Part shown: positions 10,066 through 19,022 of the stretch, in pieces
Numbering within the stretch: position 1 is the first letter of the stretch
Layout of the letters: the number at the start of each line of letters is the position of its first letter
Origin: Thiotrichaceae bacterium
GTDB lineage: Bacteria; Pseudomonadota; Gammaproteobacteria; SZUA-140
DNA: 64,000 nucleotides
Direction of reading: 5' to 3'
NCBI GenBank assembly: GCA_002401765.2
Contig: NVTY02000086.1
Span: 1-64,000, forward strand
Translations under genes and position numbers: made by a program
The notes under the pieces: generated by a model
Told to the model about the DNA's origin: nothing
The model's input: only the letters and a program-made list of their open reading frames with translations
Databases searched by the model: none

Positions 10066-10998
10066 ATGTCCACTAATCGAATCGTCATCGCCACGCGCCA
10101 AAGCCCACTTGCCCTGTGGCAGGCGGAGCATGTCCAACGTCGCCTACTTGAGGCGCATCCGGAACTTGAGGTTGAACTGCTTAAAATGAACACCCAGGGG
10201 GATATCATCCTCGATACACCACTCGCTAAAATTGGTGGTAAAGGTTTATTTGTTAAAGAGTTGGAGCAGGGTTTGATGGATGGACGGGCAGACATCGCGG
10301 TTCACTCAATGAAAGACGTACCGGTTGAACTACCTGGAGGCCTGCATCTGCCCGTTATTCTTGAGCGCGAAGACCCTCGCGATGCCTTCGTCTCTAATCA
10401 ATACGCTTCGTTTGAAGCGTTACCACAGGGTGCGAAACTCGGCACCTCAAGCCTGCGCCGCCAGTGCCAACTCAGTGCACTGCGCCCAGACCTTGAAGTA
10501 ATCAGCCTGCGCGGCAACGTCGGCACGCGCCTGAGAAAGCTCGATGAAGGGCAATATGATGCGATCATCCTCGCCGCCGCGGGTCTAATGCGCCTAGCAC
10601 TAACCGACCGTATTGCGGGCAAGATCTCAACCAACACCTGCCTGCCTGCGATTGGTCAGGGCGCGGTCGGCATCGAATGCCGCACCGATGATCCTCGTGT
10701 TAACGAGATCATTAGCATTCTTAATCATGAACCGACCCATATTCGCGTCACTGCTGAGCGCGCCTTGAATCACCGTCTCGAAGGGGGCTGTCAGGTGCCG
10801 ATCGGTGGTTTTGCGGAGATCGACGGCAATAAACTACGCCTGCGTGCGCTGGTTGGCTCACCGGATGGCAGCGAAATGATTCGCGGCGAAGTCAATGGCA
10901 CCCTCGATGAAGCAGAAAAAATGGGCGTCGAATTAGCTGAAGATCTATTGTCACGCGGCGCAGACAGAATCCTCAAAGAGGTCTATGCCAGCCGCTAG
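10066..10998 (+). CDS. hemC: Porphobilinogen deaminase (hydroxymethylbilane synthase)
   Basis: HemC joins four porphobilinogens into hydroxymethylbilane. The 310 residues include the substrate-binding segments [21 protein letters not shown] and HSMKDVP. Cys242 in the GGCQVPIG loop is the site of covalent dipyrromethane cofactor attachment. It is the first gene of a hemC-hemD-hemX-hemY operon; its end overlaps hemD by 14 bases. Confidence 0.98.
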   Translation: MSTNRIVIATRQSPLALWQAEHVQRRLLEAHPELEVELLKMNTQGDIILDTPLAKIGGKGLFVKELEQGLMDGRADIAVHSMKDVPVELPGGLHLPVILEREDPRDAFVSNQYASFEALPQGAKLGTSSLRRQCQLSALRPDLEVISLRGNVGTRLRKLDEGQYDAIILAAAGLMRLALTDRIAGKISTNTCLPAIGQGAVGIECRTDDPRVNEIISILNHEPTHIRVTAERALNHRLEGGCQVPIGGFAEIDGNKLRLRALVGSPDGSEMIRGEVNGTLDEAEKMGVELAEDLLSRGADRILKEVYASR

Positions 10999-11791
10999 CA
11001 CCTCAAAAAGGCTTGATCAGCTGCGGGTGGTGGTCACACGACCCGCGCATCAAGCCGAACACCTTTGCCATTTGATCGAACAAGCGGGTGGCACCGCCAT
11101 CCGCCTACCCGTCATTGAGATCACCGCACCTGATGACATTCAGGCCGCTCAGGATAAACTGAGCCAACTTGAAAACTTCAATACCGCCATCTTCACGAGC
11201 GCCAATGCGGTCGAGGGACTATTTAAACTCGCCCCGCCCTTATTCAGCTGGCCACCAAACACCCAGGTTGCGGCCATTGGCAAACGCACCGCCAGCATCT
11301 TAAGGGCCCATGCCATTCCTGTTAATATCATTCCAAATCAAGAATTTAACAGCGAGGTATTATTACAAAGCGACGCCATGAATTCTGTTTCAGGCAAAAA
11401 AATAATGATCTTCAAAGGCACCGGTGGTAGAACGCTACTATCAGAGACCCTGACCGAGCGTGGTGCATATATTGAAACCATTGATCTTTATCAGCGGAAA
11501 AGGCCTAATAAAGGACTCAGGAATATACAGCAGGCGGGGAAATCCGGTAGTATCGACCTGTTCGTTGTTACCAGCAACGAGGGTCTACAGAACCTGTTTG
11601 AGATGGCCACCACCAACGAACAAGAGTGGCTGCTCACAACACCGTTAGTAGTCATAAGTGAGCGAACAGCTCAGCTTGCCAAAACATTAGGGTTTAGCCA
11701 CAACTCAGTGGTGGCACATGAGGCCAGCGATGAGGGTTTACTGAACAGTCTAGAACAGTGGTATGCTGGCCGGTTCCGGAGGGGTATTTAG
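10985..11791 (+). CDS. hemD: Uroporphyrinogen-III synthase
   Basis: HemD cyclises hydroxymethylbilane to uroporphyrinogen III. The 268-residue protein shows the poorly conserved but recognisable bilobal pattern: [14 protein letters not shown] at the start, [23 protein letters not shown] and [12 protein letters not shown]. Its start overlaps the hemC end, and hemX follows after 12 bases. Operon position supports the assignment strongly. Confidence 0.93.
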   Translation: MPAASTSKRLDQLRVVVTRPAHQAEHLCHLIEQAGGTAIRLPVIEITAPDDIQAAQDKLSQLENFNTAIFTSANAVEGLFKLAPPLFSWPPNTQVAAIGKRTASILRAHAIPVNIIPNQEFNSEVLLQSDAMNSVSGKKIMIFKGTGGRTLLSETLTERGAYIETIDLYQRKRPNKGLRNIQQAGKSGSIDLFVVTSNEGLQNLFEMATTNEQEWLLTTPLVVISERTAQLAKTLGFSHNSVVAHEASDEGLLNSLEQWYAGRFRRGI

Positions 11792-11803
11792 CGGGGGAGT
11801 AAG

Positions 11804-13204
11804 ATGGGCGATAAAAAGAAGTCGCAAACAAAGAATAACGATATGAATCAAGCGCCAGATAAAAAGGCAGTTGCGGTTCAACAACCAGTCAAAAAAGAGC
11901 CTGCGCCTGCTGCGGCAATTACTGCTGCGCCTCAAAAGAGTGGCGGTAACGGCATCGCACTGCTTGCCCTTATCACCGCTGTCAGCGCGGCAGGGCTTGG
12001 CTATAAAAGCTGGGATGAGTCCCATAAATTAAACACACTGCTATCGGATCAGGGCGGACAAATTGAGTCTTCCATTAGCTCGGCACTTAAACCAACTATC
12101 GCATCTGTCAGTGCAATTGAATCAGGACTTGGCTCTGTACAAACCACTATTAATACGCTTCAAAGCGAGATTGAGCGCTTAAAAAGTGAATTGGCCTCGC
12201 TTCAAAGCGGGCTTGGCGAAGTTAAAGGCGGCGTCGCAACACTAGAAAATTCACATCAAAGTGGCCTCGGAGATATCAATGCTAACCTTAATGAGAAAAT
12301 CCAGACGGTCCAGAATCAGCATGGCTCGCTCGAACAACAGCAGAAATCACTGCAAGACAACGTCAATGCGCTAAACGAAGGGCTCTCTTCACTCCAATCT
12401 AAAGTTAAGGCCGAAGCTGAAAAAGACAATATGTCTGCCTGGGGCCTGGCCGAGGTTGAGTATCTGCTGCACATCGCCAATAGTCGGCTCAACCTGGAGC
12501 ATGACGTTGATGCGGCACTCACCGCACTCAACGCAGCCGCCAAACAACTGGCTGAGCTCAATCTGCCTAAACTAGCCGATATTCAACAAATGATCAGCAG
12601 CGAGATTGAGGCACTGGGGCATGTACCTAAGCTCGATATTCCCAAAATGGCGCGCACCCTCACCATCCTTGGTAACAACATAGAGCGGCTGCCACTGGCT
12701 AAACCCAAAGAGGCCACGCTGGTTAGCAGCCGCACCGCAGGTGACCGCAAACAGTGGGAGATTTTGGCCGATGAAGTCTGGACTGCACTTAAACCACTGG
12801 TCACCGTACGCAATAGCCAGGACCCCGCGATGGCGCCACTCACGCCAGAGAAGCACACCTATCTGACGCAAAATTTGCAGTTAAAAATAGAGTCTGCACG
12901 CCTCGCCCTGCTACGCGCAGACAACAGTACCTTTCATGAAAACCTGAATATCAGCAGTGAATGGGTATCGCAATTTTATGATGTAGATTCAACCGCAGGG
13001 GCCAGCGCACTTGTCACTCTTAACGAACTGCTGCAAACAACGATTGATACTGAGCTACCTGACATTTCGGCATCACTGCTAGCACTACAAGAATTCATCG
13101 CCAACAACTCATTAAAAGTATCCGCGCCGAACAGTCGTTCAAATCAGGTACTGGCATTTACATCACCCACCAGCGTCGCTATCGACGCCGCAATTTACAA
13201 GTAG
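11804..13204 (+). CDS. hemX: HemX-like membrane-anchored coiled-coil protein
   Basis: The 466-residue protein has a charged N-terminus rich in Lys, Pro and Ala, one transmembrane helix (about residues 47-66, ALLALITAVSAAGLGY), a long periplasmic coiled coil (about 80-205) and a helical domain. That layout and the position after hemD identify the HemX family. Despite older labels as a methyltransferase it has no SAM motif; its role in tetrapyrrole synthesis is structural or regulatory and not settled. Confidence 0.88.
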   Translation: MGDKKKSQTKNNDMNQAPDKKAVAVQQPVKKEPAPAAAITAAPQKSGGNGIALLALITAVSAAGLGYKSWDESHKLNTLLSDQGGQIESSISSALKPTIASVSAIESGLGSVQTTINTLQSEIERLKSELASLQSGLGEVKGGVATLENSHQSGLGDINANLNEKIQTVQNQHGSLEQQQKSLQDNVNALNEGLSSLQSKVKAEAEKDNMSAWGLAEVEYLLHIANSRLNLEHDVDAALTALNAAAKQLAELNLPKLADIQQMISSEIEALGHVPKLDIPKMARTLTILGNNIERLPLAKPKEATLVSSRTAGDRKQWEILADEVWTALKPLVTVRNSQDPAMAPLTPEKHTYLTQNLQLKIESARLALLRADNSTFHENLNISSEWVSQFYDVDSTAGASALVTLNELLQTTIDTELPDISASLLALQEFIANNSLKVSAPNSRSNQVLAFTSPTSVAIDAAIYK

Positions 13205-13219
13205 CGGAGTGACAACCTT

Positions 13220-14515
13220 ATGAAACTATTAATTACAGCAATCATCGCGCTCCTCGCCTCCGTGGCGATCGCTCTCGTCGCCAAAGATGACCCAGGTTAT
13301 ATCATGATTAACTACGGTAGCTGGACCATGGAAGCAAGCCTCGTGCTAGTGCTTTCAGTCGGCATCGTCGCTTACATCATTCTCTACTATGCAACCAAAC
13401 TACTTGGCGGCACACTCAAGTCGCCATTGAAGCTACTGTCATGGAACAGTCATCGCAAAGAGTGCAAATCACGCATGGCCAATGCCCAGGGGATGATTTA
13501 CCTTGCAGAAGGCAACTGGAAAAAGGCGGAACAGCTCCTGTCACAGAATGCTCAGACAGGTGAGCTACCCGTGCTTAATTATCTAGGTGCCGCGCGCGCC
13601 GCACAAAAACAAGGTGCAAAAGACCGCCGGGACCACTATCTTAAAATGGCTCGTAAAATGGCACCACGTGACTGCATTGCGGTATCACTCACTCAGGCCG
13701 AACTGCTAATGAGCAATGGTCAACTGGGTGAAGCAGCGGAGAGCCTGAAGCTACTGCGTCAGTTTGCGCCAAAAAATGAAACCATTCTGAAGCAACTTGC
13801 CAAGCTCTACACCAAGATGGGCGAATGGAATAAGCTGATCGATATTTTGCCTGCTCTGCGTAAAAACCATATTTTATCAGTCTTCGACTTAGATCGTCTT
13901 GAGCACATGGCCTATGCAGAGCTACTAAAATGCGCCGCACATGATACCGGCCTGCTGATCAGTGCATGGCATCGCATCCCACGCCGCATCAGAAAACAGG
14001 AAAGTGTATTGCTAGAATACAGCCATGCCTTAGTTCGCCATGGGGAAGGACACCAGAGTGAAGAACTGATCTACCAGGTGCTTAATAATCACTGGAGCGA
14101 TGAGCTCTGTTATCTTTACGGCATCATCAAGGGCAATAACCGCGATCGTCAATACAAAAATGCAGCGAAATTGCTGCGTAAACAGCGCACCAACCCAGTA
14201 TTACTGCTGACCTTAGGTCGCCTCTCATTACGCAATGGTGATCTAGATAAAGCGCGCACCTACCTTGAAGCTAGCATGCAGGCCGATCCACAACCAGAAA
14301 CCTGCAAAGAGCTTGCAGCCCTACTGGAACAGAGCGGTGAACAGGAAATGGCGATTGAATATTATCGCAAGGGGCTATCAATGAGTGTTGCGCTGCCTGC
14401 GCAAGCACAACAGATTGCGCTCCCAGCAAAAAATGAAGTGATCGAAAGTCGCACCGGCATTCTGCTGGCAGCACAACCCCAGCAAGCGTCAGTCACATTA
14501 CACGTTAGCAATTAA
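13220..14515 (+). CDS. hemY: HemY-like TPR membrane protein
   Basis: Two N-terminal transmembrane helices (residues about 3-21 and 38-60) form the HemY_N region, followed by TPR repeats in which A/G-A-A pairs recur (GAARAAQKQG, GDLDKARTYLEASM). The protein has 431 residues. It is the last gene of the hemCDXY operon, 15 bases after hemX. It is not the Gram-positive protoporphyrinogen oxidase of the same name; in this window that step is more likely served by HemJ at 44700-45125. Confidence 0.88.
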   Translation: MKLLITAIIALLASVAIALVAKDDPGYIMINYGSWTMEASLVLVLSVGIVAYIILYYATKLLGGTLKSPLKLLSWNSHRKECKSRMANAQGMIYLAEGNWKKAEQLLSQNAQTGELPVLNYLGAARAAQKQGAKDRRDHYLKMARKMAPRDCIAVSLTQAELLMSNGQLGEAAESLKLLRQFAPKNETILKQLAKLYTKMGEWNKLIDILPALRKNHILSVFDLDRLEHMAYAELLKCAAHDTGLLISAWHRIPRRIRKQESVLLEYSHALVRHGEGHQSEELIYQVLNNHWSDELCYLYGIIKGNNRDRQYKNAAKLLRKQRTNPVLLLTLGRLSLRNGDLDKARTYLEASMQADPQPETCKELAALLEQSGEQEMAIEYYRKGLSMSVALPAQAQQIALPAKNEVIESRTGILLAAQPQQASVTLHVSN

Positions 14516-14529
14516 GCGCCCTCACAAAA

Positions 14530-14560
14530 AAGGCGGGGATGTAAAAATATCCTCGCCTTT
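14530..14560 (+). terminator. Terminator after the hem operon
   Basis: AGGCGGGGAT pairs with ATCCTCGCCT (one G-U pair) around a 9-base loop, with flanking A and T tracts, directly downstream of hemY. The short T tail makes it moderately convincing. Confidence 0.6.
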
Positions 14561-14635
14561 GAGGCGCATGCAAAACGCTCGCGGGTAGTTGGTTAAACGT
14601 CAAACTCGCATTCAGTGGATGCAAATGAGTACCCT

Positions 14636-14794
14636 TCAGTATTTCCAATCCAGAAATGAGCCTGAAGGGCGTTGTTTAAATAAGTGCTCTCGGGCTGAAT
14701 TCAGTTGTTCAATGGTCTCTTTGCCCGTCATTTCACTGGCCAATGCATCAAGCGCTTTAAATATGGGCTGTGCCTGGACAGGCTGCGGAATTTG
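14636..14794 (-). pseudogene. Possible 3' remnant of an unidentified gene
   Basis: An open frame with coding-like composition runs for about 52 codons to a TGA, including IFKALDALASEM and TIEQLNSAREHLF. It has no convincing start: a stop lies just upstream and a dispersed repeat begins about 15 bases beyond that. It reads like the C-terminus of a helical protein cut by the repeat. The family is not recognised and a chance ORF is possible. Confidence 0.25.
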
Positions 14795-14811
14795 TCATAA
14801 GGGGCGCACCG

Positions 14812-14850
14812 TAGCGGGACTATTGCCAAAATTTACAACGCTGATGTAGC
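14812..14850. repeat. Second copy of the TAGCGGGAC repeat
   Basis: CGTAGCGGGACTATTGC followed by an AATTTACAACGCTG-like stretch matches bases 1-34 of the window. It marks the edge between the gene remnant and the toxin-antitoxin operon. Confidence 0.45.
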
Positions 14851-15087
14851 GGATTGGGGGTTTAAGCGCTGCGTTCATGAATTAATAGAGGTACCTATAA
14901 GGCATCATCATGCCCTCATCGCGGTATTTTTTTCTCTTTACCTTGGTCATTTTTAGTGCTGAGCATATGAACGCCTCGTTAATACACTCCAATGTGACGA
15001 TGATTTGAAACTGCATCACTTCATCTGCCGCATTGTTATTCAAATGGCCCTTGCAGGTGAAATCGACTCGATAAGGAGAGTGAGTTA

Positions 15088-15348
15088 CTATTTTTGATAG
15101 ATAGAACCTCTTGGTCCAACATCGAGTATCCACACCAACAATTTTTCGTCTTCAATTTCATATACTATTCTATAGCTACCCACTCTAGTGCGATATGCAT
15201 TTTCATGACCGGAAAGTTTTTTAGTGTCATGGCCACGGGGCGCATTTCTTAGATAATCAATTTTCTGATCTATTCTAAACCGAATATTTACGGGTAGTTT
15301 TTTGTAAACCTTAGTGGCCTTTTTACTAAAATTAACTTCATACGTCAT
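15088..15348 (-). CDS. RelE/ParE-family toxin
   Basis: This 86-residue protein has the RelE fold signature: basic N-terminal helices (SKKATKVYKKLP), the YRTRVGSYRIVYEI strand pair with basic residues for RNA contact, and LLVWILDVGPRGSIY at the end. Such toxins usually cleave mRNA at the ribosome. It overlaps the preceding small ORF by 11 bases, so expression is coupled to it. The operon is clearly more AT-rich than the neighbouring genes, which suggests transfer. RelE or HigB subtype cannot be decided. Confidence 0.85.
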   Translation of the reverse strand: MTYEVNFSKKATKVYKKLPVNIRFRIDQKIDYLRNAPRGHDTKKLSGHENAYRTRVGSYRIVYEIEDEKLLVWILDVGPRGSIYQK

Positions 15349-15484
15349 GCCTCTTCACCTCTTTTTCTTTAACTCCCTTGCCAAACTCCCAATCAGACAT
15401 TTGTTCATTCGAATCCTGCTGCTCCTTTTTCTGCTTCTTGATGTCTTGCAAGTCCTTGAAATCTTCTTCCATCTCATTTTTCAT
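15338..15484 (-). CDS. Small acidic/basic protein between antitoxin and toxin genes
   Basis: This 48-residue ORF starts at an ATG with a strong AGGAG site 6 bases upstream. The longer frame start at 15529 lacks this. It is highly charged (KKQKKEQQ) and ends with SDWEFGKGVKEKE, a short motif resembling the C-terminal toxin-binding tails of many small antitoxins (aromatic-x-F/Y-GKGVR type). It overlaps the upstream antitoxin-like gene by 11 bases and the toxin gene by 11 bases. It may be the real toxin-neutralising partner or a second antitoxin. Confidence 0.65.
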   Translation of the reverse strand: MKNEMEEDFKDLQDIKKQKKEQQDSNEQMSDWEFGKGVKEKEVKRHDV

Positions 15485-15707
15485 ATTTTTCTCCTGATTT
15501 ATGAAACGCTTCAATAGTTTTGTTATCAATTCGGTCTTCTTCTTCTTCTACTTTCTTTAGAAAAAAATCGTATGCCTCTTTTGTAATGACAATGCCTAAG
15601 AGTTCACCTTTTTCATTTAATATTCCGATATCTTCTTCGAGAGGATGCTTCTCCTCCAAAAGAATTTGTAACTTTTCACCCACATTTTTTTTAGCAATTT
15701 TTCTCAT
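15474..15707 (-). CDS. Antitoxin-like protein, first gene of the TA operon
   Basis: The 77-residue protein has a GELLGIVITKEAYDFFLKKVEEEED core, like the helix-strand and acidic C-terminus of Phd/YefM-type or related antitoxins. It starts with a basic segment (MRKIAKKN) that could bind the operator. It is the promoter-proximal gene of a three-gene, mutually overlapping operon with the small protein and the RelE-type toxin. Exact antitoxin family not recognised. Confidence 0.65.
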   Translation of the reverse strand: MRKIAKKNVGEKLQILLEEKHPLEEDIGILNEKGELLGIVITKEAYDFFLKKVEEEEDRIDNKTIEAFHKSGEKYEK

Positions 15708-15882
15708 TATTTACTCCTACATTTAAATTCTCCAGCAAGCCATCCTAACTTACGATCTAACCAGCAACAAAGGATACAGTTTCATTTCTGAAAAAATATT
15801 TCACTAAAGCCCGCCTATCTCAGATAGTTGTCGCCTCAGTTGAAATAAGAAAGAACCAGACAGGGAGCGGAAAGCGTTTGAA

Positions 15883-16380
15883 ATGCCGAGTTATTCAGAA
15901 GAACGTAAGGCCTCTGTATTCAAAAAGATGCTGCCACCACACAAGCTAGTCAGTGGCAGAAGTATCTAAAGAAGAAGGCAGCAGTGATGCAAACTTGTAT
16001 ATCATTGGCGTAGGACAAGGAATACCGCTGCCTGACAGTGGAAATACAAGTGATCAGTGGTCAGCTGAAGCTAAGTGAAAGAGGATCAACGCACCGTGAC
16101 ATCCAGTAACAAGCTGCCTGAAGCAGAGCGCAGTCAGATATTAGCGGTGTGTAACAGCCAGAATACGCCAGTATTTCACCCAGTCAGCGGGTTCCCAGGC
16201 GAGCAGATGCAGGGCGATACCTAGCATCAGAATCTAGTTTTTACCGGGTACTTAGCCGCAGCAGATCAACTCAATCACCGCGTGCATAGCAAAGCCGTGC
16301 AGCAGCACGGCCCTCCACCATGCATATGCTGCCATGTGTGGGATAACATTGCTTTAAGCGGCAAACTTTTTTACCGAAAT
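15883..16380 (+). pseudogene. Decayed IS3-family transposase (OrfA/OrfB remnants)
   Basis: Translation in shifting frames recovers transposase pieces in order: MPSYSEERKASVFKKMLPP (typical OrfA start), VAEVSKEEG, then OrfB-like LPEAERSQILAVCNSQ, YLASESSFYRVL, and a VWDNIAL piece equivalent to the VWSWDIT catalytic strand. Several stops and frameshifts interrupt it and the rest of the catalytic core is gone. No terminal repeats were recognised. It is an old insertion beside the toxin-antitoxin operon. Confidence 0.75.
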
Positions 16381-16480
16381 GAATCAAGCACTTCTTTTTT
16401 TGGCCCCTGAAAGCCAAGAAATACTCGGCTTTTGGGCGCTTTTCAAGAAGCTCCTTTTATAATCCCAAATGCAGCTGCGA

Positions 16481-17509
16481 TCAGGCCGCTGGCGCAGCTG
16501 AGTCTTTTGCAAATTCAAATGCATCGTAAAAGAAGTTTTCCTCAGACAGGCCCTGCGCAGTAAATGCATCACGTGCAGCAGAGACCATCACTGGCGGCCC
16601 GCCAGCATATACATCGTAGCCACTCAGATCAGGAAAATCATCCAGTACAGCCTGATGTACGTAACCATCGCGTCCCTGCCATTGATCAGCCTTATTCGCA
16701 TCCGATAAAACCGGCACATAATTCACCACACCTCGCGCTGCCCACTCTTTTGGTAATTCATTTAGATAGAGGTCAATCTCAGCGCGTGCACCCCAGTAGA
16801 GATACATCGGGCGATCAATATTCTCAGCTAGTGCGTGCTCGATAATCCCTTTAATCGGAGCAAAACCGGTGCCACCCGCGACAAAAATAATCGGTCGAGG
16901 CGATGCTTCACGTAAATAAAAGGCGCCCAGCGGCCCTTCAATGCGCAACATTTCTTTCTCCTTCATATCGCGGAAAACGTGGTCGGTAAATTCACCGCCA
17001 TCAATATAACGAATATGCAATTCAATCCGCGCATCATCATGCGGCGCATTCGCCAGAGAAAAGCTACGGCGCCGGCCATCGCGCAACATGATGTCAATAT
17101 ACTGCCCCGCCAAAAACTGCATACGAGAAGAATCTGGCAGTTTGAGGTAAACACGCATCACATCCGGTGCCAACTTATCCAGCTTCACCACGCGAACCGG
17201 ATACTGCTCAACTTTAATTTCTTCCGACGATGCGATCTCATCGACCGAAATCATCACATCGCTACGTGGCTCCGCACCACAAAACAAAATCATCCCGGCC
17301 TCTTTTTCAGCCTCACTTAACGCCGCAGGCTCAAGATCCTCATAGCTCACTTCGCCAGAGACAAGCTTGCCCTTACACGCACCACAAACCGCATTACGGC
17401 AGCCATATGAAAGACTCACGCCATGCCGGAGTGCTGCATCAAGAATACTTTCGCCCTCTTCCGCCTCAAATGTCTTGCCCGCAGGGCTGATAACAATTTT
17501 AAAACCCAT
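16481..17509 (-). CDS. Ferredoxin-type NAD(P)H-dependent flavoprotein reductase (AscD/NdoR-like)
   Basis: The 342-residue protein has three parts: an N-terminal plant-type [2Fe-2S] ferredoxin domain with Cys37, Cys42, Cys45 and Cys77; an FAD-binding barrel with RRSFSLANAP; and an NAD(P)-binding domain with VAGGTGFAPIKG. It passes electrons from NAD(P)H through FAD to the iron-sulfur cluster. In databases such proteins are often named CDP-6-deoxy-delta-3,4-glucoseen reductase, but no sugar-nucleotide genes are nearby, so the true partner is unknown. Confidence 0.87.
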   Translation of the reverse strand: MGFKIVISPAGKTFEAEEGESILDAALRHGVSLSYGCRNAVCGACKGKLVSGEVSYEDLEPAALSEAEKEAGMILFCGAEPRSDVMISVDEIASSEEIKVEQYPVRVVKLDKLAPDVMRVYLKLPDSSRMQFLAGQYIDIMLRDGRRRSFSLANAPHDDARIELHIRYIDGGEFTDHVFRDMKEKEMLRIEGPLGAFYLREASPRPIIFVAGGTGFAPIKGIIEHALAENIDRPMYLYWGARAEIDLYLNELPKEWAARGVVNYVPVLSDANKADQWQGRDGYVHQAVLDDFPDLSGYDVYAGGPPVMVSAARDAFTAQGLSEENFFYDAFEFAKDSAAPAA

Positions 17510-17574
17510 TACACTACCCTAGTCAGAAATATTAACCGCCTATTGTGCTTCATTTTCCATCACAGGAAAACCCT

Positions 17575-18504
17575 ATGTTAAATGCCATTATTATTGGATG
17601 CGGTGATATCGGCATCCGTGTAGGTCTGCGACTTCAGCAGCAACGCTACCAAGTCACTGCTGTCGTGCGCTCAATCGAAAGTGCTACAAACTTAGAATCT
17701 TTCGCTTTCAACACTGTAATTCTCGATCTCGACCAATCCAGCGCGACGCTTCCGAGCATCCCAAGTGGCGGCCTCATCTTCTATTTTGCACCGCCAACAG
17801 AAGATGGTGAACAGGATTTACGGATGAAAAGTTTTCTTGGTGCACTCAAATCGAAATCGGCAAACCCAGTGCGTATTGTTTATATCAGCACCACGGCTGT
17901 TTACGCAGACTCAAAAGGGGCGTGGATTAATGAGCAGGCCGCCATTCAACCGAGTAATTTACGAGGCAAGCGCCGCCTCGATGCAGAACAGCAGCTAATC
18001 GAATTCCAGCGCCAACACCCTGTAAACATCTCAATTCTCAGGGTTAGTGGGATCTACAGCGCAAATCGCCTACCCTTCAGGCAAATAAAGGCGCGCCAAG
18101 CCATTTTACAATTAGAGATCGCCCCTTATTCCAACCGCATCCATGCCGACGATCTTGCTAAGGTTTGCATTGCCGCCGCGCTCAATACCCATAAACCAAC
18201 GGCCACCTTTAATGTCAGTGATGGCAATCCAGGCTCAATTTCACAATATTTCAAAGAAGTCGCGCTCACTTTCAATTTGCAGCCACCACCAGAGATCAGT
18301 TGGGAGGACGCTCAGAAAACGTTGAGTCCAGGCATGCTGAGCTATCTACGCGAATCAAAGCGCATCGATAACCGCTTAATGAAGCATGAACTAGGGGTGG
18401 CGATCAGCTATCCCACTCTAACGTTAGGACTAAAACAGTGCGCAGCTGAACTCAAACAAAAGCAGCCGAATACGGCTTATCGTACCAAGATAAACAGGAA
18501 ATGA
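17575..18504 (+). CDS. NAD(P)-dependent SDR-like oxidoreductase (YeeZ-like)
   Basis: It begins with a Rossmann GCGDIGIRVG loop at residues 8-17, followed by an extended-SDR pattern (YISTTAVYAD, RRLDAEQQL, LRVSGIYSANRLP, ADDLAKVCIAAAL) like the YeeZ group of sugar-nucleotide epimerase-related proteins. The catalytic Tyr-x3-Lys is not clear. The start is placed at the ATG at 17575 behind AGGAAAA rather than an upstream GTG, which yields 309 residues. The substrate is unknown. It is divergent from the flavoprotein gene. Confidence 0.8.
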   Translation: MLNAIIIGCGDIGIRVGLRLQQQRYQVTAVVRSIESATNLESFAFNTVILDLDQSSATLPSIPSGGLIFYFAPPTEDGEQDLRMKSFLGALKSKSANPVRIVYISTTAVYADSKGAWINEQAAIQPSNLRGKRRLDAEQQLIEFQRQHPVNISILRVSGIYSANRLPFRQIKARQAILQLEIAPYSNRIHADDLAKVCIAAALNTHKPTATFNVSDGNPGSISQYFKEVALTFNLQPPPEISWEDAQKTLSPGMLSYLRESKRIDNRLMKHELGVAISYPTLTLGLKQCAAELKQKQPNTAYRTKINRK

Positions 18505-18593
18505 AATTTGAAGATAATCAGCTGTTAACCATTGACCTACAGCTGCCTAACAACGATAGTTTTTGGCGGCGGTTAGATCCAGCACCGACTTAA
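18501..18593 (+). CDS. Possible 30-residue ORF coupled to the SDR gene
   Basis: An ATG overlaps the SDR stop as ATGA, preceded by an AGGAA site, and opens a 30-codon frame ending in FWRRLDPAPT. Overlap and ribosome site suggest it could be translated by coupling, but it resembles nothing known to me. It meets the convergent gene at 18590 tail to tail. Confidence 0.3.
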   Translation: MKFEDNQLLTIDLQLPNNDSFWRRLDPAPT

Positions 18594-18820
18594 CGCTGAG
18601 ATTCTTCTACCTTTTTGCGACGAGCAATCTTTTCGAAATTGATCTCTAAATCCAGTAAATTCCATTGATCGATATCGATAACCACTCTTGAACCGCTCAG
18701 ATACTCGACGACCACTTTTGATAATGCTGCATCAGAATAACTAACGGCCCAGACTTTTAACAACTGCCCCGTTAAATTGATATACCACGAACCTACATTG
18801 GGTTTTTGCTGGATGGACAT
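18590..18820 (-). CDS. Hypothetical 76-residue protein
   Basis: A small soluble protein rich in beta-type segments (GSWYINLTGQLLKVWAV, VVVEYLSGSRVVIDIDQWNLLDL) and ending in a basic helix (EKIARRKKVEE). The start is placed at the ATG at 18820 behind GAGGA, not at 18850. The pattern resembles small conserved proteins of sulfur-oxidising gammaproteobacteria, but I cannot name a family. It stands alone between convergent and tandem neighbours. Confidence 0.6.
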   Translation of the reverse strand: MSIQQKPNVGSWYINLTGQLLKVWAVSYSDAALSKVVVEYLSGSRVVIDIDQWNLLDLEINFEKIARRKKVEESQR

Positions 18821-19022
18821 TTCGATAATCCTCAGTTTCAGATAGTACAAGTTCCTAAACTCGCGAACACCACCGTTCCCTGGTAGGGTTAATTATAACC
18901 CATCCAGCCACTATTTTCCACCCTGAAATCGCCATCAAACCCTAGAAAATCAAATAGTTATGAAGATACTCTATTATTTCATAAGGCTATTAATGCCCCT
19001 TCTCAAACAAGCAGTTTATCGC

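Noticed and set aside
14589-14849. 86-codon plus-strand ORF downstream of hemY
   Set aside because: Composition is not coding-like and it runs through a repeat; the minus strand gives the better, though weak, coding signal.
15716-15880. Possible IS3 left terminal repeat before the decayed transposase
   Set aside because: No inverted partner could be found downstream of the relic, so no element ends can be assigned.
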